Virus record (IMG/VR): IMGVR_UViG_3300013093_002447
Location: 1 to 37,582 of that record
Reading direction: 5' to 3' (one strand)
DNA from: a virus
DNA length: 37,582 nucleotides
Shown here piece by piece: positions 28,496 to 36,371 of the stretch (positions within the stretch are counted from its first letter, which is position 1; every line of letters starts with the position of its first letter). The position numbers and the translations under genes are program-made. Below the pieces are notes generated by a model. It saw nothing but the letters and a program-made list of their open reading frames with translations. It was not told the origin of the DNA and did no database searches.

Positions 28496-30270
28496 ATCTT
28501 AACTATCATCTCGCTAGCAAGTTCTTCAGCAGGAAGGAACGGAGCCATATCGTGCAAGCCTCCTTGGGTACCGTCTGGTTTGATTGCCTGTGCTGGTAAT
28601 ACATCAAGTGTATTCTGGCTTACGAATTCTACGATCTGAGGACCATCTTTATATGACATTAGTGGTGCCATATATCTATCAAGGTCTTCATTATTAGTAA
28701 TCTTCATGTAAGGTATTTCAAATGAATCTGCTACCTTGGCTATATCAGCAAAGAATACTCCAGTAGAGCTACTTACACCCCATTGGCGTCCACCAAAGAA
28801 CTTGTCTTGTGTTTGTTTAATACTCATGTAACCGTCATTGTTGATAACAAATATTTTTACAGGAATACGATGCTGACGGATCACCGCCAACTCTTGCATA
28901 TTAGTATAGAAGCTACCTTCACCGATAACAATAGTAATATTCATTGTTGGATCAGCGAAGTACGCACCTACTGATGCAGGAATAGCATAGCCCATATCAC
29001 CTTGTGCGGCCTGTGCCATATAGCGACAGTTTTCTTTGTACTTGCCGTTAGTGCTTAGAATGTAACAAGGTTGACCAGCATCAACAATAAAACAATCATT
29101 TGGTTGCATATTGCGATTAATGCTTTCTACGATTTCGTACAAGTTCACTCCGCCTGTGTCTGGACGATGTACTTCTGGATTATAGATAGGCCATTTAGCT
29201 TTCCAGTATTGACATTTTTCTGCCCAGTCTGTAGCAACATAGTCATTAGGATATGACTTTGCTGTATGGAAGAAGTCTTTAACATCACCGTTGATTGGCA
29301 TATCAACTTTGAATATGTCCTTACCAAGTTCATTGACATCAATGTCAATCATAATTTTTGTACTTGCAGGACTAAATGATTTTGAATCGTAACCAATATG
29401 TGTTACGTTCATTGAACAGCCTAAAATGATCAAACAGTCTGCGTTCTGCATAGCAAAGTTTGCGGCACGGGCACCTTTAATACCCATCATACCTAGGTTC
29501 TGAGGATGCTCATATTCAATTAGGTCACGTGATAGGAATGTAGTAATAAAAGGAATTTGATGTAAGTCAACAAATTCTCTAAGTTGGCTTCTAGCATTAC
29601 CTAAATTAATACCGTTACCTGCAACGATCAAAGGACGCTTTGATTTATAAATTACTTCTAGTGCATCAAGGTATGGTTGATAAGCAAAACTACGATTAAG
29701 ATCTTCTGGGACGTATTGCTTATATCCTTCTGGAATTTCTGCGGATTGTAAATTACCTGGAACGTCAATCCATACAGGGCCCGGGCGACCAGATAAGGCA
29801 ATATCAATAGCCTTGTCTAATTCGTAAGGTACATCTTCTGCACGTTCAATAGCAACAGCATACTTACTAATGTGTTCAACTGTGCGAATAGCATCAAGGT
29901 CTTGGATGCCATATTTTCTAATATGGATATTTTTATTACGATTAATGTACTTGGCTTGATTGGCCATTGCTGTATTACCACTAAGGAATAATACAGGAGC
30001 ACTTTCTTCGTAAGCGTTGAGCAAACTAGTAGTAGCATTTGTAACCCCACAACCTGCTGTGACGTTGCATACACTTAGTTTGTTATTTGTTCTTGCTGAA
30101 CCAACGGCCGCATGTCCTGCGCCTTGTTCGTGATGGAATGCAATAAATTCAATGTTTGGATTATTGATAAAACCATCATTTAATCCTGCTGTGCTTCCGC
30201 CTACTAGCCCGTATACTTTGGTAATGCCAACTTCGTTTAATCGCTTGGCTATGTAATCGTTTACTTTCAA
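28492..30270 (-). CDS. Thiamine-diphosphate enzyme of the acetolactate-synthase family, 592 aa
   Basis: The catalytic Glu is Glu48 in FHHEQGAGHAA. The ThDP/Mg site is GEGSFYTN...INNDGY, where the usual GDG is GEG (Asp to Glu). Domain order (PYR, central, PP) and length are normal. In sugar clusters a homolog (YerE) transfers a two-carbon unit to a 3,6-dideoxy-4-keto sugar to form a branched sugar; the E1-type enzyme nearby supports that role here. Real acetolactate synthesis is less likely in this context. The start is a TTG with AGAGG 8 nt upstream and a sigma-70 promoter beyond it. Confidence 0.85.
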   Translation of the reverse strand: MKVNDYIAKRLNEVGITKVYGLVGGSTAGLNDGFINNPNIEFIAFHHEQGAGHAAVGSARTNNKLSVCNVTAGCGVTNATTSLLNAYEESAPVLFLSGNTAMANQAKYINRNKNIHIRKYGIQDLDAIRTVEHISKYAVAIERAEDVPYELDKAIDIALSGRPGPVWIDVPGNLQSAEIPEGYKQYVPEDLNRSFAYQPYLDALEVIYKSKRPLIVAGNGINLGNARSQLREFVDLHQIPFITTFLSRDLIEYEHPQNLGMMGIKGARAANFAMQNADCLIILGCSMNVTHIGYDSKSFSPASTKIMIDIDVNELGKDIFKVDMPINGDVKDFFHTAKSYPNDYVATDWAEKCQYWKAKWPIYNPEVHRPDTGGVNLYEIVESINRNMQPNDCFIVDAGQPCYILSTNGKYKENCRYMAQAAQGDMGYAIPASVGAYFADPTMNITIVIGEGSFYTNMQELAVIRQHRIPVKIFVINNDGYMSIKQTQDKFFGGRQWGVSSSTGVFFADIAKVADSFEIPYMKITNNEDLDRYMAPLMSYKDGPQIVEFVSQNTLDVLPAQAIKPDGTQGGLHDMAPFLPAEELASEMIVKI

Positions 30271-30296
30271 GAATGACCTCTTATAGTTATAGTATG

Positions 30297-30325
30297 ATTA
30301 TACACTCTAATCACTTGATTTGCAA
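30297..30325 (-). promoter_or_regulatory. Minus-strand sigma-70 promoter of the sugar run
   Basis: On the minus strand TTGCAA (30325-30320), a 17-bp spacer and TATAAT (30302-30297). The -35 is a palindrome that also faces the divergent gene. Confidence 0.75.
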
Positions 30326-30346
30326 ATATTTATGTGCTAATATAAT
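30320..30346 (+). promoter_or_regulatory. Divergent plus-strand promoter
   Basis: TTGCAA (30320-30325), a 15-bp spacer and TATAAT (30341-30346) in the context TGCTAATATAAT. Spacing is short, so it may be weaker than the opposite promoter. Confidence 0.5.
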
Positions 30347-30374
30347 GAGTGTAAATAATCCAAGAGGACTAATA

Positions 30375-31079
30375 ATGGATAACAGAGTTTTAGTAACTGG
30401 TGCCACTAGAGGCATTGGCGAATCAGTAGCAAGGAAATATAAAGCAGAAGGCTATTATGTAATAGGCACAGGCACTAATGAAAAAGACTGTCCTGATTAC
30501 CTAGACGAATACATCAGTTGTGATTTTACCAATCTTGAAAGCATTGATATGCTCTGCGAAGATATTATGAATCGCAGGCTTACTGTACTAGTTAACAACG
30601 CTGGCATTAATATCATTGATAATTTTTGTGAAGTTGATCCATTAGACTTTATCAAAGTACAGCAAGTGAACCTATATGCTCCGTTTAGACTTAGTCAGGC
30701 CGCACTACCTAGCATGATTAAACGCAAATGGGGACGAATTGTTAATGTAAGTTCAGTTTGGGGTAAGATTAGTAAACAAGGTCGTGCCAGTTACTCTGCT
30801 AGCAAGTTTGGTATTGATGGAATGACTGTAGCCCTAGCGAACGAATTTGCTAGCATGGGTATACTTTGTAATTCAGTCGCTCCGGGATTCATTGATACTG
30901 AAATGACTTGGAAGAACTTAGGCGAAGCTGGCGTTAATAAGATACTAGAAAATGTACCTATTAAGCGTTTGGCAAATGTTGATGAAGTCGCTAAACTAAT
31001 ATATACACTAGGTAGCGATGAGAACACATATATCTCAGGGCAAAATATTGCCATTGATGGAGGATTTACCCGTGCATGA
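30375..31079 (+). CDS. Short-chain dehydrogenase/reductase (FabG-like), 234 aa
   Basis: A classical SDR: TGATRGIG (8-15) for NAD(P) binding, NNAG (74-77), a serine at 126-127 and YSASK (Tyr140, Lys144). It acts as an oxidoreductase on a keto or hydroxy group; in this cluster the substrate is probably a sugar intermediate. The start at 30375 follows AAGAGGA and lies about 29 bp after the divergent promoter. It overlaps the cyclase-like gene by 8 nt. Confidence 0.88.
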   Translation: MDNRVLVTGATRGIGESVARKYKAEGYYVIGTGTNEKDCPDYLDEYISCDFTNLESIDMLCEDIMNRRLTVLVNNAGINIIDNFCEVDPLDFIKVQQVNLYAPFRLSQAALPSMIKRKWGRIVNVSSVWGKISKQGRASYSASKFGIDGMTVALANEFASMGILCNSVAPGFIDTEMTWKNLGEAGVNKILENVPIKRLANVDEVAKLIYTLGSDENTYISGQNIAIDGGFTRA

Positions 31080-32100
31080 TTTTAAAATTCGGTCTCACTC
31101 AGGACCATACTACGTAACTTTCGTAGACAATATTCTTAATAGCGATATCATTCCTAAACTAGGTACGCATTATCTAATTGATCGGAACGTATATCCGCTG
31201 TTAGGAGTAACATTACCTAATGTTGTGCTAGTTGATGCTACTGAAGAAACTAAGAGTTACAAAGGTATCGAACCGTTTATTACTGAACTACTAGGAATGA
31301 AATTAAAACGTGATAGCGTTTTGATTGCTATTGGCGGCGGCATCACACAAGACATCGCTTGCTTTATCGCTACAACCTTTATGCGAGGAATCAAATGGTC
31401 TTTTGTTCCTACTACATTGTTAGCTCAAGCTGATAGCTGTATTGGTAGCAAAAGTAGTATTAACTTTAACAACTATAAAAACCTTCTAGGGTCGTTTACT
31501 CCGCCTAATGAAGTTTATATTTCTACACAATTCTTAGACACACTAGAAGATAAAGACTTTAAGAGTGGTATTGGAGAAATAATTAAATTGTTTTTAGTAG
31601 CAAGCACACCAATACAACCAAAAGAAATTACTAGAGCTAATGTTAAAGAGTATATCCGTAGAGCTTTGATTATTAAGAAACGCTTTATTGAAGCAGACGA
31701 GTTTGATCAAGACATTAGACAGATACTTAACTATGGTCACTGTATTGGACATGGTATTGAATCAGCTACTAACTTTGCCATTCCTCATGGAATCGCGATT
31801 ACTATGGGTATGGATGTTGTTAATCGTTTTGCGTACTTAGAAGGACTCGTTGATTTGGAATGGTACGAAAATGTACACAAAGTTCTATTTGAAAATTACA
31901 AAGACTTTAGCGGCGAGTACATCGATGTTGATAAAGTATCTGATGCACTAACTAAAGACAAAAAGAATACAGGTAGCAAAATTAACTTTGTGCTACCTGT
32001 AAATGGTTCTATTGTTAAACGAGGCTTTGAACCAACTAATGCCTTTTGGTTGCAAGTGCATTCAGCACTTGCTCAAACACCAATTAAGACCCGATCATAG
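31072..32100 (+). CDS. Sugar-phosphate cyclase (3-dehydroquinate synthase family), 342 aa, GTG start
   Basis: The GTG at 31072 follows GGAGG by 7 nt and overlaps the SDR stop. It has the DHQS fold: GGGITQDIACFIA (NAD site, 88-100), VPTTLLAQADSCIGSKSSIN and NYKNLLGSFTPP. Metal ligands are likely the Glu in GIGEIIK and the His in GHCIGHG and IPHGIA. The normal GGKTxIN is GSKSSIN, so the substrate may differ from DAHP; other cyclases of this family make carba-sugars. It converges with and overlaps the aldolase gene by 17 bp. Confidence 0.85.
   Translation: MHDFKIRSHSGPYYVTFVDNILNSDIIPKLGTHYLIDRNVYPLLGVTLPNVVLVDATEETKSYKGIEPFITELLGMKLKRDSVLIAIGGGITQDIACFIATTFMRGIKWSFVPTTLLAQADSCIGSKSSINFNNYKNLLGSFTPPNEVYISTQFLDTLEDKDFKSGIGEIIKLFLVASTPIQPKEITRANVKEYIRRALIIKKRFIEADEFDQDIRQILNYGHCIGHGIESATNFAIPHGIAITMGMDVVNRFAYLEGLVDLEWYENVHKVLFENYKDFSGEYIDVDKVSDALTKDKKNTGSKINFVLPVNGSIVKRGFEPTNAFWLQVHSALAQTPIKTRS
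31960..32000 (-). terminator. Minus-strand terminator inside the cyclase gene
   Basis: ACAGGTAGC (31969-31977) pairs with GCTACCTGT (31992-32000). On the minus strand the stem is followed by ATTC and five T. It lies about 85 nt past the aldolase stop. Confidence 0.65.
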
Positions 32101-32887
32101 CCTTCCAGCGTGATTCAAGCATATCAATACGCTTGTCATCTTCTGTAAAGATGCTACCATAGTAGTCACGCTTGTTCTTCAACCATAGCAATTCAAACTC
32201 AACAGCGGCAACAAGTGCTTTGTCTGCTGTTGGCAATGTAATCGCATCACCGCTGAAAATAATCTTACGTGTTTCATAACGGCTCAAGTGGATCGCTTGA
32301 ACTTCACGTATCGCTGGAATAGCATCGCGGCTAATACCACCACCCATAACTAACTCAAGACCTGCGTCCTTAGTTAATTGAGCAACGTCACAAACCATTT
32401 CTGTAACATCATCATTGTTGATGTCTAAGCGACCATTGCCACCACGGCTCATAACAAAGTCAACACGACCAAAAACGATACCGTCTAAGCCGTTTTCAAC
32501 TGTAGCCTTTTGAACCATGTCATGACGATTTTCATAGCCAGTAATAGTTTCTAGGTTTGTCAAGAACTTGATTGATTCTTGTTCGTCTGCATCGTAAATC
32601 TTGTTTTTGCTGTCGATGAATTTAGACAAGGCGTATCCTGTTTCTACCATAGGAGCAATGATATAGTCAACACCAAATTGTTTAACTTCCATCAAATCAC
32701 GCATGGCTTCGCAACCACCAATCTTAAGGCCAATGCCTAAGTCTGCCTTACGAGCGATCTCAATAAGGCGTAGTAGCTCGTCTACACGAGTACCTTCTGC
32801 TTCGAACTCTGCCTTAACCGCAGTGTATCCGAATTCTTGCTTGCCCCTTTTTAGGATGTCAAGCATCTGTCTTTCTTTTAGGTTCAT
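32084..32887 (-). CDS. HpcH/HpaI aldolase-citrate lyase family protein, 267 aa
   Basis: A TIM-barrel family that makes or splits C-C bonds with pyruvate-like units. The Mg-binding pattern is suggested by KIGGCEAMRDLMEVK, YIIAPMVET, FLTNLETITGYEN and GIVFGRVDFVMS. Members occur in surface-polysaccharide clusters. It has RBS AAAGGAG and is the promoter-distal gene of the minus-strand run 35738-32084. The exact reaction is unknown; it might supply or modify a keto-sugar. Confidence 0.8.
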   Translation of the reverse strand: MNLKERQMLDILKRGKQEFGYTAVKAEFEAEGTRVDELLRLIEIARKADLGIGLKIGGCEAMRDLMEVKQFGVDYIIAPMVETGYALSKFIDSKNKIYDADEQESIKFLTNLETITGYENRHDMVQKATVENGLDGIVFGRVDFVMSRGGNGRLDINNDDVTEMVCDVAQLTKDAGLELVMGGGISRDAIPAIREVQAIHLSRYETRKIIFSGDAITLPTADKALVAAVEFELLWLKNKRDYYGSIFTEDDKRIDMLESRWKAMIGS

Positions 32888-32902
32888 AATTTCTCCTTTA
32901 TT

Positions 32903-34222
32903 TTATATGAACAGGCTCATGAAGCCATCTACCTTTTCTCCAATATAAGCGATCTGCTCTGGAGTTATAACGGGGCTAGTACCGTGGAAATAAGTGTGTG
33001 TCATTACGTGTGTAGCAACTGGAAAGTACTTACGTGCATCTGCAGGATCCATGATGTGGCTATATGCTGGTTGTAGCATAATGTTTCCTGCAAAATATGG
33101 ACGAGTCTGAATTAGATTCTCTTCAAGATAATCTACTATATCATTACGTGTGAACGGTGCACCTTCCTTAATAGTCAAAGGAAAAGCGAACCAACTAGGA
33201 TCAGCCTTGTCTTGAGCTCTTGGCAATACGAAAAATTCTTCGTACTTGCTGTAGATGTCAAACAACAACTGATAATTGCGTCTGCGTAGAGCATGAATTT
33301 CATCTAGTTTACCTAGCTGAACTAAGCCCATAGCACTTTGGATTTCAATTGGTTTTAAATTGTAACCAATTTCGTCATATACGTATTTGTGATCAAAGAT
33401 TTCTCCTGGCATTTCTGGAATCCATTCTTTAAATCTAGTACCACAAGTTCCGCATTTTAATTTATTTGCTTCTGGTCCAACACAATAGCATCCACGTCCC
33501 CATTCACGGAATGAACGTAGGATAACTTCTTGTTCTTTAGTATTGGCTGCAACAAAGCCGCCTTCGCCCATAGTCATATGATGTGCTGGATAAAATGAAC
33601 AACTTGCCATCTCACCAAAGCTACCTAACGGCTTGCCATCGTATGTTGTACCAAGGGCATCACAACAATCTTCTAATAAGATAAGATCGTATTTTTTCAC
33701 GATCTCCATTAGGCGATCCATATCTGGAGGATTACCTAATACGTGTGCGAATGTAATTACTTTAATATCTGGAACAGCTTCTAGAGTACGTTCAACTTTG
33801 TCTAAGTCTAAGTTCAATGTATCTAGTTCAATGTCAACAAACACAGGTGTGAAACCTATCTGTAATGTTGGATTGAGCGTCGTAGGAAAGCCTGCGATTG
33901 GCATAAGGACTTTAGTACCACGTGGTAAATTGTGTCCACGCTTACTCATTAGCGAAGTCATCATTAACAAATTACTAGATGACCCTGAATTAGTTAAGAT
34001 GCCGTAGTCCTTACCAAATAGCTTTGGAAACTTTTGTTCAAAACGCAAACTCTTATTACCCATAACCAACCATCCGTTAAGTAGCGTTTCTGCTGCCGCT
34101 ACATATTCGTCTGAGTTAAAGTATGGACCTGCGTAGTTAACAAAGTCCTTGCCAGCTACCCAAGTCTTGTCAGCTTGTTTAGCGTCTATGTATTGTTTGA
34201 TGTCGTCTAATATTTTTTTCAT
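32903..34222 (-). CDS. rfbH: E1-type 4-keto-6-deoxyhexose 3-dehydrase (RfbH/DdhC-like), 439 aa
   Basis: This PMP-dependent iron-sulfur enzyme removes the 3-hydroxyl from a CDP-4-keto-6-deoxyhexose to give a 3,6-dideoxy sugar. It has the DegT fold, but the PLP lysine is replaced by His (FYPAHHMTMGEGG, His214-215), the E1 hallmark. The [2Fe-2S] ligands fit: Cys187-x57-Cys245-x-Cys247, then Cys257 or Cys260 in KCGTCGTRF (the spacing is longer than in Yersinia E1). Also typical are REWGRGC and DHKYVYDEIGYNLKP. The reductase E3 that works with E1 is not in the window. The start overlaps the upstream stop (TAATG). Confidence 0.92.
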   Translation of the reverse strand: MKKILDDIKQYIDAKQADKTWVAGKDFVNYAGPYFNSDEYVAAAETLLNGWLVMGNKSLRFEQKFPKLFGKDYGILTNSGSSSNLLMMTSLMSKRGHNLPRGTKVLMPIAGFPTTLNPTLQIGFTPVFVDIELDTLNLDLDKVERTLEAVPDIKVITFAHVLGNPPDMDRLMEIVKKYDLILLEDCCDALGTTYDGKPLGSFGEMASCSFYPAHHMTMGEGGFVAANTKEQEVILRSFREWGRGCYCVGPEANKLKCGTCGTRFKEWIPEMPGEIFDHKYVYDEIGYNLKPIEIQSAMGLVQLGKLDEIHALRRRNYQLLFDIYSKYEEFFVLPRAQDKADPSWFAFPLTIKEGAPFTRNDIVDYLEENLIQTRPYFAGNIMLQPAYSHIMDPADARKYFPVATHVMTHTYFHGTSPVITPEQIAYIGEKVDGFMSLFI

Positions 34223-34941
34223 TATAGTATTATATATTGTTTATAAGCGTTTGCCAAGTCTTTTCTGAGAGGTAACTGTGTTCCTGGCCAATGAATTAGC
34301 CAATCACCGAACTGCCAATTACCGTCATAGCCTAGTTTATCTCTGCTGTGACTATAGGTATTACCATATATCTGATAGTTAAACGAATTCATGTATCGCT
34401 GTGGCATTACTTTAACGATATCACGGTAACGTTCATTTACCTTAACATGTCCTGGCATAGGCCAACCCGGATCTCCTGTGCCTGGCAATCCTAATAAGTT
34501 TGCGATTGCTCGCTGTTCTGTATCCCAAAACTTCATGTATTCTTTTTCACAAGCAATTATCTCGTCTAGGAATCCACGACCTTCTAGTGTGTTGCGTACT
34601 AAGAAGCTATCTGCATTTATACCATTGATGTCAACACATACTATAAAGTGATAAGCATTGTTTACTCGATCTTCTATTCTTGTAGAAAAATTAGTAATCA
34701 TGGTATCAGTACCTGTCCACCAAATCCATTCGTACTCTGGATGTTCTTCTAGTGTTTGTTTTGCCAAATATATCTTTTCAAAGCCAGTCATTAGACCATT
34801 TGGTTGCATTGTAACCCAATCGCCTGTTCTAGCATGAGTAGCATATCCGTGTTGCTGTGCATATAATAACTTGTTGCCATCCCAAGTTAAGTCTGCCAAT
34901 GGCTTATAGCCAATGTCATGATGTGTTATGAGTGCGTACAT
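34222..34941 (-). CDS. Glycosyltransferase (GT34-like), 239 aa
   Basis: WIWWTGTDTMITN stands where GT34 enzymes carry the DxD-containing WxDxDxxITN motif, though only one Asp is kept. It is followed by VCVDINGINADSFLVRNT and FGDWLIHWPG, both typical of the galactosyl/xylosyl GT34 group. It is cytoplasmic with no signal peptide. Both ends overlap neighbours by one base (TAATG). Confidence 0.7.
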   Translation of the reverse strand: MYALITHHDIGYKPLADLTWDGNKLLYAQQHGYATHARTGDWVTMQPNGLMTGFEKIYLAKQTLEEHPEYEWIWWTGTDTMITNFSTRIEDRVNNAYHFIVCVDINGINADSFLVRNTLEGRGFLDEIIACEKEYMKFWDTEQRAIANLLGLPGTGDPGWPMPGHVKVNERYRDIVKVMPQRYMNSFNYQIYGNTYSHSRDKLGYDGNWQFGDWLIHWPGTQLPLRKDLANAYKQYIIL

Positions 34942-35738
34942 TAGAAATAAAATCCGTTTATTCTTGGGAACCAGGTATCACCGTACCCCCCATGTGGTGT
35001 TCGTGTGTTTTCATAATCTTTGCGAACTTCACATTGATATGATTTGCCTAGTCCAATAGCAATACTAAGTGCTACAGATTGATTGCCAATGAACTGTTCA
35101 CAGCCTTGTATGACCTGTGCTAGCTCTAGTAAGTCTTTTGTTTTGTAGTATTCAATTTTGACCTTGAACATATCTTCAAAGTCTGCGTGTTCTTTCTCTG
35201 ATCCAACGAACACACCGTAATCTCCTAGCCCGTTTTCTACCCAAGTAGTCCATTCTTCGCTAGGTGCGCCATACAAATAACGAACTGTACGGTTAACTAC
35301 GATAGGCTTTCCTGGTATCACAGTAGGTGTAACAGGAGTTAACCAAGGCTCTAAAAGAAGTTTTTTTCTTAGATCTGGGCTGTGTATGTCCATACCTTGT
35401 GTAAGAGCATAGCACTCTGTTTGATTTCCCTGCCAACCTTTGATCATGTGATACTTGTAGTGATCTTCAAAGTTGTAGTCTAACTGTTCGCCATTCCAAA
35501 CAGCTACGGTATCCAAATAATCCTGTGCTTTGAGCAAAGGTTCTAGTACGTCATAGTCTTGCTGTGTATAACGGCCCTTAGCAGGTCCTGCATCTTTCCA
35601 ACCTAACACTCTTTGAGCAAAGTCGTCCATAGCATTAAGTTTTACATACATATTGCCGCCACCTAAGATCTTAACTAAATTTAGGCTATATATAGTGTCT
35701 CCAAACGACCCTACTGTAAAAAAGTTGTTTTTGCTCAT
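34941..35738 (-). CDS. GT9/GT-B-like glycosyltransferase, 265 aa
   Basis: The start at 35738 (MSKNNFFTVGSFGDTIYSLN) is preferred over the longer frame, since AAGG lies upstream and the extra part runs into the leader. The N-terminal GSFGDTIYSL and C-terminal QVIQGCEQFIGNQSVALSIA resemble heptosyltransferase-type (GT9) proteins. It likely adds a sugar in surface-glycan synthesis. It is the first gene of the run from the promoter at 35790-35818. Confidence 0.68.
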   Translation of the reverse strand: MSKNNFFTVGSFGDTIYSLNLVKILGGGNMYVKLNAMDDFAQRVLGWKDAGPAKGRYTQQDYDVLEPLLKAQDYLDTVAVWNGEQLDYNFEDHYKYHMIKGWQGNQTECYALTQGMDIHSPDLRKKLLLEPWLTPVTPTVIPGKPIVVNRTVRYLYGAPSEEWTTWVENGLGDYGVFVGSEKEHADFEDMFKVKIEYYKTKDLLELAQVIQGCEQFIGNQSVALSIAIGLGKSYQCEVRKDYENTRTPHGGYGDTWFPRINGFYF

Positions 35739-35757
35739 TAATGACCTTATAATTATA

Positions 35758-35773
35758 TGCGTAGATAAATATT
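35758..35773 (+). promoter_or_regulatory. Late-promoter-like 16-mer shared with ALAS
   Basis: TGCGTAGATAAATATT is identical to the element in front of the ALA synthase gene (9242-9257, minus). Here it faces right, about 100 bp before the zinc-ribbon gene. It also forms most of an inverted repeat, ATGCGTA (35757-35763) with TACGCAT (35774-35780). Confidence 0.5.
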
Positions 35774-35789
35774 TACGCATTACAGAAAA

Positions 35790-35818
35790 GTATAACACAA
35801 ATCTTGAAGCGTTGTCAA
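35790..35818 (-). promoter_or_regulatory. Minus-strand sigma-70 promoter of the second sugar run
   Basis: On the minus strand TTGACA (35818-35813), a 17-bp spacer and TTATAC (35795-35790). It drives the genes from 35738 to 32084. Confidence 0.78.
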
Positions 35819-35872
35819 ATCACAACAGCTTTGGTTGACAAATAGACAAATAGACAAAGAGAATACATAATA

Positions 35873-36028
35873 ATGACTGTAGCAATTAGAGATCCAAAGT
35901 GTAAGAGTTGCGGTAGCCCATTGATGCCGTTGTGGAATCACAACACCAATTGGAGATGCTGGAAGTGTGGATTGGAACAAGATCCAAAAAAAGATCAAAA
36001 AGATCTTGACACGCGATGGAAAAGCTAG
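35873..36028 (+). CDS. Zinc-ribbon protein, 51 aa
   Basis: Cys10-x2-Cys13 and Cys29-x2-Cys32 (KCKSCGSP, RCWKCGLEQ) form a zinc ribbon, followed by a charged tail. The N-terminus is MTVAIRDPK. There is no clear Shine-Dalgarno and an imperfect promoter region upstream (TTGACA at 35835 without a good -10). The downstream promoter overlaps its 3' end. It could bind nucleic acid or a protein partner. Confidence 0.72.
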   Translation: MTVAIRDPKCKSCGSPLMPLWNHNTNWRCWKCGLEQDPKKDQKDLDTRWKS

Positions 36029-36034
36029 TACACT
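36006..36034 (+). promoter_or_regulatory. Sigma-70 promoter
   Basis: TTGACA (36006-36011), a 17-bp spacer and TACACT (36029-36034), overlapping the end of the zinc-ribbon gene. It reads toward the leader RNA and the tRNA array. Confidence 0.7.
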
Positions 36035-36101
36035 ATAGACTTGTTGTTAAGAAATTAAATGCAAAAAGATTAAAAATTTTTAGTCAAAATGCAAAAAGTG
36101 G

Positions 36102-36130
36102 TTGACAACAGGGATAAATAAACGTATAAT
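36102..36130 (+). promoter_or_regulatory. Consensus sigma-70 promoter of the leader/tRNA region
   Basis: TTGACA (36102-36107), a 17-bp spacer and TATAAT (36125-36130), both perfect; transcription would start near 36137. The spacer contains GATAAATA, a late-type octamer. It is the second of two tandem promoters. The transcript starts with a small AGACA...TGTCT hairpin. Confidence 0.88.
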
Positions 36131-36188
36131 TAAAGCATAGACAGTAAAATGTCTTTGTTAAAACAGAAAAGGTTAATGAGAAAACAAA

Positions 36189-36338
36189 ATGTGTAACGTA
36201 TCAAACTTTAGACAACATAATACGATAGCCAAACAGGCAGGCGTGATGCCCGCTTCTTGGTTAGCGATTGGAAGTCTATCATTTGATCGCACACCAGAGG
36301 GTTATAATACCCAGGGGTCCATGGAGATGTTAGTGTAA
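36189..36338 (+). CDS. Possible leader peptide, 49 aa
   Basis: An open frame of 49 codons, MCNVSNFRQHNTIAKQAGVM..., ending GSMEMLV. Its ATG overlaps the end of a 6-codon frame (MRKQNV). No good Shine-Dalgarno is seen. Its 3' part contains GGGGTCC (36314-36320), which can pair with the left arm of the downstream terminator. It may be a real small protein or a translated leader that controls readthrough into the tRNA genes. Confidence 0.42.
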   Translation: MCNVSNFRQHNTIAKQAGVMPASWLAIGSLSFDRTPEGYNTQGSMEMLV

Positions 36339-36371
36339 ACATAAAATACACAAGCAACTTTAAAGGACCCC
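36311..36371 (+). promoter_or_regulatory. Candidate antiterminator
   Basis: GGGGTCC (36314-36320) is complementary to GGACCCC (36365-36371). The latter also supplies the left arm of the terminator at 36367-36395, so the two folds exclude one another, as in attenuators. Confidence 0.5.

Noticed and set aside
33633-34007. Plus-strand ORF of 124 aa
   Set aside because: It is antisense to the E1-type dehydrase gene, which has intact motifs throughout.
35835-35866. Promoter TTGACA with TAGACAAA repeats before the zinc-ribbon gene
   Set aside because: No acceptable -10 at 16-18 bp, so it is not listed as a promoter.
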